A stretch of DNA of 41,026 nucleotides from Bacillota bacterium (GTDB lineage: Bacteria > Bacillota > Negativicutes > Sporomusales > CTSoil-080): contig JAGGAC010000045.1 of NCBI GenBank assembly GCA_017889635.1, forward strand, positions 1 through 41,026, read 5' to 3'. Below, one piece after another: positions 1-8,505 of the stretch. Both the position numbers and the translations under genes were made by a program. The notes below the pieces were generated by a model that saw only the letters and a list, made by a program, of their open reading frames with translations, did no database searches and was not told the DNA's origin. The stretch's first letter is position 1. Each line of letters begins with the position of its first letter.

Positions 1-89
<89 letters not shown>

Positions 90-95
90 TAAGAT

Positions 96-171
96 TCCTC
101 GATAGCTCAGCTGGTAGAGCAATCGGCTGTTAACCGATCGGTCGTAGGTTCGAGTCCTACTCGAGGAGCCA
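96..171 (+). tRNA. tRNA-Asn (GTT)
   Basis: A full cloverleaf is visible. The acceptor stem is TCCTCGA with TCGAGGA, the anticodon stem is ATCGG with CCGAT around the loop CTGTTAA, and the T arm contains GGTTCGAGTCC. The anticodon GTT reads Asn codons. The terminal CCA is encoded. It lies 6 bases after the 5S end, so it is probably processed from the rRNA transcript. Confidence 0.96.
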
Positions 172-177
172 ATTAAT

Positions 178-253
178 CGCGGGATGGAGCAGCTGGCAGC
201 TCGTCGGGCTCATAACCCGAAGGTCGCAGGTTCAAATCCTGCTCCCGCAACCA
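178..253 (+). tRNA. Initiator tRNA-Met (CAT)
   Basis: A cloverleaf with anticodon CAT and encoded CCA. Two initiator hallmarks are visible: an unpaired C1-A72 at the end of the acceptor stem, and three consecutive G:C pairs next to the anticodon loop (CGGG with CCCG). It is therefore initiator rather than elongator tRNA-Met. It is the last gene of the rRNA/tRNA unit. Confidence 0.94.
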
Positions 254-260
254 TGAAATC

Positions 261-293
261 AAAAGCCCACGAAAATATTCGTTGGGCTTTTTT
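261..293 (+). terminator. Rho-independent terminator of the rRNA/tRNA unit
   Basis: AAAAGCCCA and TGGGCTTTT form the arms of a hairpin followed by a T run, 8 bases after the tRNA-Met CCA end. Confidence 0.9.
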
Positions 294-313
294 ACTATTT
301 TAAATGGTTTTTT

Positions 314-366
314 AAAAGTAACTGACTAAGGTAGCTTGTTTAATTGCACCTTAGTCAGTTACTTTT
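314..366. terminator. Perfect 19-bp inverted repeat, probable bidirectional terminator
   Basis: AAAAGTAACTGACTAAGGT at 314-332 is exactly complementary to 348-366, with a 15-base loop. A T run follows on both strands. It lies 20 bases beyond the first terminator, so it is either a back-up terminator for the rRNA unit or a relic of a lost gene end. Confidence 0.7.
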
Positions 367-435
367 TTTATAGTATATAATTACTCTAGGATACTAGTGA
401 ATACTCAGCATCTAAATAGATAATAGTGGATTGGC

Positions 436-541
436 TGTGGATAAAGTTGTGAATAAGCAGGAAAACTGTTGATAACTTTTGTATTGAGCCTGATATTTTG
501 TAATGTCTAAACTGCTATTTGCTTTGACGAATTAATCCACA
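436..541. promoter_or_regulatory. Cluster of DnaA-box-like 9-mers
   Basis: The 9-mer at 436-444 is an exact DnaA box (TTATCCACA) on the minus strand. One-base variants follow in the same orientation: 448-456 (TTATTCACA) and 467-475 (TTATCAACA). A plus-strand variant, TAATCCACA, lies at 533-541. The rest of the gene-free stretch 367-827 shows no gene. This could be a DnaA titration or regulatory site; no AT-rich unwinding element or dnaA/dnaN gene is seen, so an origin is not claimed. Confidence 0.5.
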
Positions 542-707
542 GGTGTTTCAAGATGCTAGAAGCTGACAATAAGGAACTAGGGGATTATCAATCCAGGTTA
601 TTATCTTTCAAGGATACTATCTGAGCGGTTTTTAGAGAGAAATTTAACGCTGAAGGATAATGGTGAATATTCATAGATTTATTTATAATGTAAGTACTTG
701 GATTAAT

Positions 708-737
708 TTGACGAAAAATGTTGCAATATAAGATAAA
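708..737 (+). promoter_or_regulatory. Possible promoter ahead of the broken chemoreceptor gene
   Basis: TTGACG at 708-713 is followed after 18 bases by GATAAA at 732-737. It would drive the chemoreceptor remnant that starts about 90 bases downstream. The -10 match is imperfect. Confidence 0.3.
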
Positions 738-827
738 ATTATAACAGGGTTATTATGCTGCAGGAACTATCCGAATTAATGATCGCAGAATGAGGTAAGG
801 CGTCTGACCAAAAATGGGGGCATAACT

Positions 828-1091
828 TTGAGATTTGACATGAGATTAAGGATAACAACTATTCGCGTACGACTGCTTGTTATTACCTTATCATTTATGG
901 TGGTATCACTGAGCGTATTGGCCGGAATTAGTTGCTACTTCGCTAAGCAGGTGCTTTTAGAAAGTGTACATGAAACGACGATGTCTTTTGGTACCGACAA
1001 ATCAAGCAGGAGCTTAATCTTGGAGTTATCAAACTAGAAGGAAATTATTGGTATACTATCGGATAAGGTTGCTGGTGAGTCTATGGACTAA
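828..1091 (+). pseudogene. Remnant of a methyl-accepting chemotaxis protein (N-terminus only)
   Basis: The frame opens with a short basic N-terminus (best start ATG at 840) and one hydrophobic membrane segment (LLVITLSFMVVSLSVLAGI). It continues AKQVLLESVHETTMSFGTD, which resembles the start of the periplasmic Cache sensor of Firmicute chemoreceptors. A TAG at 1035-1037 breaks the frame, which then reads on for 17 codons (KEIIGILSDK...) to TAA at 1091. The rest of the sensor, the HAMP and the signalling domains are missing. A terminator 50 bases later is probably that of the original gene, so an internal deletion is the simplest history. Confidence 0.6.
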
Positions 1092-1142
1092 CAATATGAC
1101 TATGTTGAAGATTATTGTATTACTATACGAGTGATGAAATTG

Positions 1143-1176
1143 ACCGTCTAGCTGTGATTTCAAGCTGGGCGGTTTT
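1143..1176 (+). terminator. Terminator after the chemoreceptor remnant
   Basis: The 11-base arms at 1143-1153 and 1163-1173 pair throughout when G:U pairs are allowed, and TTTT follows. It separates the decayed gene from hprK. Confidence 0.65.
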
Positions 1177-1295
1177 GGATTATACGGTTTATTTTTTAGA
1201 AATATAGCCTGGATAAAGGAGATTTCTACCTATCATGGCGAAATAATAAATTGTTACCAGGATATAACTAACCGCCAAAGGAGGTGGTTAAGACT

Positions 1296-2189
1296 ATGCT
1301 TGATGTGAAACAGCTGGCTGATGAATTTGAGTTTGAAGTCAAAGCTGGTGAAAACGGTTTAACAAAAGAGATTACTGAATATACATTAAAACGTCCCAGT
1401 GCAGAATTGTTAGGCTATTTAACTTATTTGATGCCTCAACGTATTCAAATTTATGGTCAGACGGAGCTTGGGCTTTTACAAGAACTTGATATCAGAGGAA
1501 TGCAGATTAATTTGGGCCAGGTACTGGTATCTGAAGTGCCTTGTGCAATATTTACACGAGGCTTGCAGGTTCCTAATGAAGTTCTTGAACTTGCAAATGA
1601 ACGAAATATTCCGGTGCTTTCGACAACTAGGTCGACAACTCAATTGTTTTATTTATTGATTCGTTATCTTACAAATAAATTAGCGCCAAGTACGTTGATT
1701 CATGCTGTATTGGTCGATATATACGGTGTAGGGGTGCTGATCACCGGTGAGAGCGGAATCGGAAAAAGTGAAACAGCCTTAGAGTTAATTAAAAATGGGC
1801 ATTTATTGGTTGCCGATGATGCTGTGGAAGTAAGGCGGATTGATGAAGACAGTATTCGTGGAAGTGCGCCAGAGAATATTCGCCACTTACTTGAGGTGCG
1901 CGGCCTAGGGATCATGGATGTAACTCAACTGTTTGGTACAGGCGCTGTACGGGATGAGAAAGATATCCAGCTGATTGTTAATTTGGAAGAATGGCAAGAT
2001 GGGAAAATGTATGATCGACTTGGCATTGATCCACCGCCAACTCGCGAAATTTTAGGTATCAGTGTGCCGGAAATGACTATTCCGGTCCGACCTGGGCGAA
2101 ATTTAGCTAACATTATTGAGGTAGCGGTGATGAAAAATCGGCTACGGACATATAAGTTCAACAATTTACCTGGTTTATTGCGTGACTAA
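1296..2189 (+). CDS. hprK: HPr kinase/phosphorylase
   Basis: Bifunctional enzyme that phosphorylates or dephosphorylates the regulatory serine of HPr, the master signal of carbon catabolite control in Firmicutes. The 297-residue protein has the usual length. It shows the P-loop GESGIGKS at about residues 151-158 after DIYGVGVLIT, and the HprK signature region RGSAPENIRHLLEVRGLGI. An upstream in-frame GTG at 1284 lies inside the ribosome site AAAGGAGG (1277-1284), so the ATG at 1296, 11 bases beyond it, is the better start. It heads a co-directional cluster that includes its substrate HPr. The next gene starts 13 bases after its stop. Confidence 0.96.
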   Translation: MLDVKQLADEFEFEVKAGENGLTKEITEYTLKRPSAELLGYLTYLMPQRIQIYGQTELGLLQELDIRGMQINLGQVLVSEVPCAIFTRGLQVPNEVLELANERNIPVLSTTRSTTQLFYLLIRYLTNKLAPSTLIHAVLVDIYGVGVLITGESGIGKSETALELIKNGHLLVADDAVEVRRIDEDSIRGSAPENIRHLLEVRGLGIMDVTQLFGTGAVRDEKDIQLIVNLEEWQDGKMYDRLGIDPPPTREILGISVPEMTIPVRPGRNLANIIEVAVMKNRLRTYKFNNLPGLLRD

Positions 2190-2202
2190 AGGGTGTATTT
2201 AG

Positions 2203-3057
2203 GTGAGTGACGAAAGTTATGTTGTAAAAAAAGCATTAAATAATAATGCAGTAGTTGCCTTTGATCAAGGACGACGGGAAGTAATTCTCAGCGGCAAAGG
2301 CATTGGTTTTCAGTGCGCTAAGGGAGATATCATACAACGCAATCCAAATATTGAAAAGGTTTTTGTACTGACATCTGAAGGTGAGCGCGAGCAGATGCTA
2401 AGGCTCTTTGTCGAGAATGATGAAGGCGTCATGCGAGTTGTTACTGAATATGTGCACTATGTTGAAAAGCAACTTGAGGGGACTTTATCTAACCATTTTT
2501 TGGTTGCCTTAATAGATCATCTTGCTTTTGTTATTAAACGCCTGCAGCAAGGAGTAAATATTAACAATCCGTTTTTATATGATGTACGTATTCTTTATCC
2601 GCAGGAATATGCCTTGGCGCAAGAAGGAGTAGCTCTTTTGCAGGAACGGCTAAAGATTGCCATTCCGGAAGATGAAACGGCCTTCCTGGCCCTGCATCTT
2701 CATTGCGGCAGGATCAAACGGAATCTTAGTCAGATGAACCGATTTAATGATTTGATTGCCAAGCTAATTCGGATTATTGAAATGGAATTGGTCTTGGAAA
2801 TTGATAAAACTAGTTTGGATTATGCCAGACTGCTGACCCATATCCGCTTTGTGATAGAGCAGGCTGAAAGCCGGCTTCCATTTGAACGCGAAAGTCGTTT
2901 GAGCAAGGTATTGCAAAGGGAATATCCGATATGTTATAATATCGCCTGGAAGTTAGTGAAAATTTTACAAAATGAATTGAGTGCAGATATTCCTGAAACT
3001 GAGGCTGGTTATCTCACACTTCATCTTCAGCGAATAGTGGAACGTTCAAAGGACTGA
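2203..3057 (+). CDS. glcT: BglG/SacY-family transcription antiterminator, GlcT-like
   Basis: RNA-binding antiterminator of 284 residues. An N-terminal co-antiterminator RNA-binding domain (about 1-60, containing AVVAFDQGRREVILSGKGIGF) is followed by two PTS regulation domains (about 70-165 and 172-284). The conserved PRD histidines that PTS proteins phosphorylate are visible: His106, His165/167, His213 and His274. Translation starts at GTG 2203 behind AAAGGGTG. The target is very likely the RNA site 11 bases downstream of this gene, because that site overlaps a terminator in front of a glucose-type PTS gene. The GlcT assignment rests on that site and on the context; other BglG-type specificities cannot be excluded from the protein alone. 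Confidence 0.85.
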   Translation: MSDESYVVKKALNNNAVVAFDQGRREVILSGKGIGFQCAKGDIIQRNPNIEKVFVLTSEGEREQMLRLFVENDEGVMRVVTEYVHYVEKQLEGTLSNHFLVALIDHLAFVIKRLQQGVNINNPFLYDVRILYPQEYALAQEGVALLQERLKIAIPEDETAFLALHLHCGRIKRNLSQMNRFNDLIAKLIRIIEMELVLEIDKTSLDYARLLTHIRFVIEQAESRLPFERESRLSKVLQREYPICYNIAWKLVKILQNELSADIPETEAGYLTLHLQRIVERSKD

Positions 3058-3067
3058 ATACTTTTAA

Positions 3068-3098
3068 TCGTGTGACTGATTCGATCAGGCATGAGTGA
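3068..3098 (+). promoter_or_regulatory. Ribonucleic antiterminator (RAT) site for the GlcT-like protein
   Basis: The stretch GTGACTGATTCGATCAGGC followed by ATGAGTG has the features of a BglG-family RAT hairpin, and resembles, as I recall it, the RAT ahead of Bacillus ptsG. Its 3' part (GGCATGAG) is also the left arm of the following terminator, so the two folds exclude each other. Bound protein would block termination and allow expression of the IIBA gene. Confidence 0.8.
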
Positions 3099-3145
3099 AT
3101 TTCTTAAGGGGCAAAATACCTTGAGAATATTGCTCATGCTTTTTT
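3089..3145 (+). terminator. Conditional terminator controlled by the RAT
   Basis: GCATGAG (3089-3095) pairs with CTCATGC (3133-3139). The inner arms TTCTTAAGG (3101-3109) and CCTTGAGAA (3119-3127) also pair. TTTTTT follows. It lies between glcT and the IIBA gene. Confidence 0.85.
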
Positions 3146-3169
3146 GATGCTTTCCTAAAGGAGAACATT

Positions 3170-3955
3170 ATGGATGATGACTTTAGCAAAAAAGCGCGGT
3201 CTAATTTCCTTGATAGCACAGCCTCAGATGTTGTTATTGCGTTCGGTGGACGCGAGAACATAAAGACCGTTGACGCCTGTATTACTAGGCTTCGGGTAGC
3301 TGTAAAGGATTCTTGTCTGGTTGACAAGGCTCGTTTAAAACAGTTAGGGGCTGCCGGGGTTTTTGAGGCCGGGAACTGCTTTCAGGCCATATTTGGACTA
3401 AAAGCAGATTCGTTGAAAGAGCGAATTCAGAAAATTATAGTCATTGGAGATGTTGCACCGTCTGTATCAAATCAACCTAAGCGGGACCATAAATTTGCAG
3501 GCGAAACTGGGAGACATTTCATTTATGCACCGCTTTCTGGGACTGTGATAAATTTAGCTGAAGTGCCTGACAAGATTTTTGCTGAGAAACTTATGGGTGA
3601 TGGTTTTGCTATTATGCCTACAAGTGATCTTATTTGTTCGCCTATTAAAGGCTCTGTGGTTCAGTTTTTCCATACGCGGCATGCAATAGTGCTTGAAGGC
3701 GGCGGTTTGGAGGTGCTCATCCATGTAGGGATAGACACTGTGAAACTTGGCGGAGCTGGTTTTCACCCACTAGTTAAAGAGGGTGAAGAAGTAGATATTG
3801 GTACTCCGCTTCTGGAAGCGGACTTTGGCTTTATCAGCAAATATGCAAAATCTATTGTTACGCCAATTATCTTTACGCAGTTTCGGGGGAAAACTTTAAA
3901 GGTAACTAATACTATGGCTGTAGCCGGACAAACAATAGTTTGTACGGTTTGGTAA
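3170..3955 (+). CDS. PTS glucose-type EIIBA protein lacking a IIC domain
   Basis: Phosphotransferase component of 261 residues. The N-terminal IIB domain carries the phospho-cysteine motif DACITRLRV with Cys37. A linker (about 92-115) leads to a glucose-type IIA domain (about 116-261) with both active-region histidines, His171 (TRHAI) and His185 (LIHVGIDTV). PtsG/NagE relatives also have a membrane IIC domain of about 350 residues; none is present here or nearby, and no membrane segment is seen. Start ATG 3170 follows AAAGGAG. Expression is probably controlled by the RAT and terminator just upstream. It may serve a IIC encoded elsewhere or act as a phospho-relay or sensor. Confidence 0.88.
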   Translation: MDDDFSKKARSNFLDSTASDVVIAFGGRENIKTVDACITRLRVAVKDSCLVDKARLKQLGAAGVFEAGNCFQAIFGLKADSLKERIQKIIVIGDVAPSVSNQPKRDHKFAGETGRHFIYAPLSGTVINLAEVPDKIFAEKLMGDGFAIMPTSDLICSPIKGSVVQFFHTRHAIVLEGGGLEVLIHVGIDTVKLGGAGFHPLVKEGEEVDIGTPLLEADFGFISKYAKSIVTPIIFTQFRGKTLKVTNTMAVAGQTIVCTVW

Positions 3956-4008
3956 TATTCAGAATGTAATATAGAATAATCAATTAGCGAAAGGTATGGT
4001 ACTAGAAT

Positions 4009-4266
4009 ATGGAAAAATCAGTTGTAATTAAGAATCCTACAGGTTTACACGCTCGTCCGGCAGCACTGCTTGTTCAGAAGGCAAGTTCATTTCGCTGTAA
4101 TGTCAGTTTGGTTAAGCAAGGGAAAAAAGCAAATGCTAAAAGTATTATGAATGTGATGGCTTTAGGGGTAGGGCAAAATGATGAAGTGCTTGTTGTTACC
4201 GAAGGCGAACAGGAGGCAGAAGCACTGCAGGCGATTGTAGAGTTATTGGAAGGGCTTAAAGACTAA
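4009..4266 (+). CDS. ptsH: Phosphocarrier protein HPr
   Basis: Small cytoplasmic phosphocarrier of 85 residues that passes phosphate from enzyme I to EIIA domains. The active-site motif TGLHARPAA contains His14, and the regulatory motif AKSIMNVMALGV contains Ser45, the residue expected to be phosphorylated by the kinase encoded at 1296. The ribosome site is weak (AAAGG, 14 bases before the ATG). ptsI begins 17 bases after its stop, so the two general PTS genes are co-transcribed. Confidence 0.97.
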   Translation: MEKSVVIKNPTGLHARPAALLVQKASSFRCNVSLVKQGKKANAKSIMNVMALGVGQNDEVLVVTEGEQEAEALQAIVELLEGLKD

Positions 4267-4283
4267 AGTAGGAGGACAATAAA

Positions 4284-6020
4284 ATGGAATGTAAGGGTAT
4301 AGCCGCTGCCTCTGGTTATGGTTTAGGCCGGGCCTTTTTGCTGGAAGACCAAGAAGTCCGGGTAATAAGACAGACTATTTCTTCGGATGCTGTTGATCGC
4401 GAAATAGCACGACTGGAAGAGGAAATCCGCCAAGCCATTGCCGAGCTTGAAACGGTGCGGGATACTGCCAGGCAAAAACTTGGCGATGACGCCGCTGCTA
4501 TTTTTTCGGCTCATATTATGATGCTAGAAGATCCGGAATATCTTGGCGGGATTATCGAAAAGATTAAACAAGCGATGATTAATGCCGAAGCCGCAGTTGA
4601 GGAAGTGACAGCAGAGTTTGTTGCGATATTTTCCGGAATGGATAACGAGTATATGCGCGAGCGGGCCGCTGATTTAAAAGATGTAGCTGGCCGTCTGCTG
4701 CGGCGTCTGTTAGGAATAAAAACGATGTCCTTGGCGGATATTGCCGAAGAGGTTGTCTTGTGTGCGCATGACTTAACCCCATCAGATACTGCGCAGCTCG
4801 ATCGTGACAAGGTTGCCGGGTTTGTGACTAATATCGGTGGGCGAACTTCTCATTCGGCGATTATGGCCCGGTCAATGGGCATTCCGGCTGTTGTTGGCCT
4901 CAAAGATATTGTCACGAAAGTTAAGGCCGGGGATTTTGTCATTGTTGATGGCAATGAAGGCAAAGTATTGGTTAATCCGCCGGAAGGTATTATTCAAGAG
5001 TATCGCGCGAAAAAGGAAAAGTTTGCGGCCCGTCAACGTGAATTTGAAAAACTGCTTAATGAAAAGTCGATAACTAGCGACGGAGTTCAGGTAGAGCTCG
5101 CAGCCAATATCGGCAACCCTGAAGATGCCAAGGGAGCGATAACTAACGGCGCCGAAGGGGTTGGCTTGTATCGTACTGAGTTTTTATATATGGGAAGAGC
5201 TGAATTTCCATCAGAAGAAGAGCAGTTTAAAGCCTATAAAGAAGTCGCGATGCTGTTTGGCAAAGAGCGACCTGTGGTTATTCGAACCCTTGATATTGGC
5301 GGCGACAAGGAACTGCCTTATCTAGAAATGCCGAAAGAAATGAATCCGTTCTTAGGCTATCGAGCTATTAGGTTGTGTCTTGATCGGCCGGAAATATTTA
5401 AAACTCAGCTTAGAGCCATTCTTAGGGCCAGCGCTTACGGAAAAGTCAAGATGATGTATCCAATGATCGCTACATTGCAGGAACTTCGGGCTGCTAATGC
5501 CATTTTAGCAGAGGTCAAACAGGAGCTGTCCAAAGAGAACATTAGTTTCAATCCGCAGATGGAAGTTGGGATTATGGTTGAAATTCCAGCGGTTGCAGCA
5601 CTGGCGCATCAATTTGCCAAGGAAGTGGACTTTTTCAGTATTGGAACAAATGATTTAGTTCAGTATACTTTGGCGGTTGACCGGATGAATGAAAAAATCT
5701 CTTATCTTTATCAGCCATTAAATCCATCGGTATTAAGTCTGATTCAGAATGTTATTTCCGCAGCGCATAACGAGAAAAAATGGGTGGGAATGTGCGGCGA
5801 AATGGCTGGCGATTTGACGGCTATCCCGATTTTATTGGGGATGGGGCTTGATGAATTCAGTATGAGTGCGAGTTCAATTTTGGCCGCACGGGCCTTAATC
5901 CGCCAATTATCCAAGGCCGACGCTGTTGATATCGCCCAGGCAGCGCTGAAAATGGATGATGCGGAAGCTATAAAGGCTTATGTTGAGCAAAAGGTTTCAT
6001 TCATTGCTGGGCTTAAGTAG
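4284..6020 (+). CDS. ptsI: Phosphoenolpyruvate-protein phosphotransferase (enzyme I)
   Basis: Starts the PTS phosphorelay by moving phosphate from PEP to HPr. The 578 residues match the family length. The N-terminal HPr-binding and phospho-His domain ends in GGRTSHSAIMARSMGIPAVVG, with active-site His190. The C-terminal PEP-binding barrel shows EGVGLYRTEFLYM, the IGTNDLVQYTLAVDR region and the catalytic-cysteine motif MCGEMAGD. Start ATG 4284 has a good ribosome site (AGTAGGAGG). pfkA begins 15 bases after its stop, an unusual linkage that joins the PTS to glycolysis. Confidence 0.97.
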   Translation: MECKGIAAASGYGLGRAFLLEDQEVRVIRQTISSDAVDREIARLEEEIRQAIAELETVRDTARQKLGDDAAAIFSAHIMMLEDPEYLGGIIEKIKQAMINAEAAVEEVTAEFVAIFSGMDNEYMRERAADLKDVAGRLLRRLLGIKTMSLADIAEEVVLCAHDLTPSDTAQLDRDKVAGFVTNIGGRTSHSAIMARSMGIPAVVGLKDIVTKVKAGDFVIVDGNEGKVLVNPPEGIIQEYRAKKEKFAARQREFEKLLNEKSITSDGVQVELAANIGNPEDAKGAITNGAEGVGLYRTEFLYMGRAEFPSEEEQFKAYKEVAMLFGKERPVVIRTLDIGGDKELPYLEMPKEMNPFLGYRAIRLCLDRPEIFKTQLRAILRASAYGKVKMMYPMIATLQELRAANAILAEVKQELSKENISFNPQMEVGIMVEIPAVAALAHQFAKEVDFFSIGTNDLVQYTLAVDRMNEKISYLYQPLNPSVLSLIQNVISAAHNEKKWVGMCGEMAGDLTAIPILLGMGLDEFSMSASSILAARALIRQLSKADAVDIAQAALKMDDAEAIKAYVEQKVSFIAGLK

Positions 6021-6995
<975 letters not shown>

Positions 6996-7109
6996 AGATT
7001 TTTCATTTATATATTTTTTTACTAACGTAATTCGTAGTGCCAATTATTAATAGAATAGATAAGCAGGTAGGCTTTAAGCAGTTTAACGAAAACGCTGGAG
7101 GGAAAGATT

Positions 7110-8477
7110 GTGACCAAGGAAATAGCCTTTGATTATTCCTATGCACTGCCTTTTATTCAAAAAGAAGAGCTTTTAAGGATTGAATCACAGGTTTCTTTGG
7201 TGCATGAGAAATTGCATCAAGCAACCGGAGCAGGTAATGATTATTTGGGTTGGTTGGACTGGCCTGTAAACTATGACCAAGAAGAATATGCGAGAATAAA
7301 ACAGGCCGCGGCTAAAATTAGCGCTTCATCAGATGTACTGATTGTCATTGGTATCGGTGGTTCATATCTTGGTGCTAAAGCAGCATTAGAAATGCTGAAT
7401 CATACTTTCTATAATCAACTGCCAAAAGATAGACGAAAAACACCGGAAATATATTTTTTGGGACACCAGCTTAGCTCAGCCTATTTGGCCAATCTCTGGG
7501 ATATATTAGAAGGAAAAGATATTTCGGTTAATGTAATATCGAAGTCTGGCACAACGACTGAGCCGGCTGTTGCTTTTCGGTTTGTTCGTGAATATATGGA
7601 GAAAAAATACGGCAAAACCGGAGCCAAGGAAAGAATATTTGCCACAACCGACTGTAAGCGCGGCGCTCTGAAGCAAATGGCGGATGAAGAAGGTTACGAA
7701 ACTTTTGTTATACCTGATAATGTAGGTGGAAGATTTTCTGTTTTAACTGCTGTTGGCTTACTTCCTATCGCTGCGGCTGGCATTGACATAGATCAAATAA
7801 TGGCTGGAGCCAAAATGGCTCGTGAGCTATATGGTAAAGCTTCAATTGATAGCAACCCATGTTACCAATATGCTGCTGTTCGTAACCTGTTTTATGCTGA
7901 AGGAAAAACGATAGAACTCTTAGTTAACTATGAGCCGTCGCTTCAATATTTTGCGGAATGGTGGAAACAACTGTTTGGTGAAAGCGAAGGCAAAGAGCTG
8001 AAGGGCATATTTCCGGCGGCAGTTGGTTTTACTACCGACCTTCATTCAATGGGGCAGTATATCCAGGAAGGAAAACGGAACTTGTTTGAAACGGTGTTGT
8101 GGGTAGCGGATAATGGACCGGAAAAAATCGTTAATGAAGAAACGAAGAATCTCGACGGGTTAAATTTCCTGGCAGGAAAAAGCCTCCAGTTTATTAATCA
8201 GCGGGCGATGGAAGGAACTGTGCTGGCCCATACCGATGGTGGTGTGCCTAATCTTATTATTCGGGTACCAAAGCTTGACGCATATTATTTTGGCCAGTTA
8301 GTGTATTTTTTCGAAAAGGCCTGCGGAATAAGCGGCTATCTTTTAGGAGTAAATCCTTTTAACCAACCAGGGGTTGAAGCTTATAAGAAGAATATGTTTG
8401 CTCTTCTTGGCAAGCCTGGTTTTGAGAAGGAAAGACAAGCGTTAGAGCTTAGACTGAATAAGCAAACTGCTGAATAG
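7110..8477 (+). CDS. pgi: Glucose-6-phosphate isomerase
   Basis: Interconverts glucose 6-phosphate and fructose 6-phosphate. The 455 residues fit the Firmicute form, shorter than the enterobacterial one. Motifs include [25 protein letters not shown] and the sugar-binding [17 protein letters not shown] 7110 is placed 7 bases after GGAGGG. It lies between pfkA and pyk in the same direction. Confidence 0.96.
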   Translation: MTKEIAFDYSYALPFIQKEELLRIESQVSLVHEKLHQATGAGNDYLGWLDWPVNYDQEEYARIKQAAAKISASSDVLIVIGIGGSYLGAKAALEMLNHTFYNQLPKDRRKTPEIYFLGHQLSSAYLANLWDILEGKDISVNVISKSGTTTEPAVAFRFVREYMEKKYGKTGAKERIFATTDCKRGALKQMADEEGYETFVIPDNVGGRFSVLTAVGLLPIAAAGIDIDQIMAGAKMARELYGKASIDSNPCYQYAAVRNLFYAEGKTIELLVNYEPSLQYFAEWWKQLFGESEGKELKGIFPAAVGFTTDLHSMGQYIQEGKRNLFETVLWVADNGPEKIVNEETKNLDGLNFLAGKSLQFINQRAMEGTVLAHTDGGVPNLIIRVPKLDAYYFGQLVYFFEKACGISGYLLGVNPFNQPGVEAYKKNMFALLGKPGFEKERQALELRLNKQTAE

Positions 8478-8505
8478 AAGAAATTATGAAAGGCGGTTGA
8501 TTTGA

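Noticed and set aside
757-795. Twelve-codon frame MLQELSELMIAE before the chemoreceptor remnant
   Set aside because: No good ribosome site and no sign of a leader-peptide mechanism such as regulatory codons or a terminator pair.
436-827. Chromosomal replication origin
   Set aside because: DnaA boxes are present, but no dnaA, dnaN or clear unwinding element accompanies them.
1341-1356. TGAAAACGGTTTAA, cre-like sequence inside hprK
   Set aside because: Close to cre but within the coding sequence and with a mismatch in the conserved final CA; could be chance.
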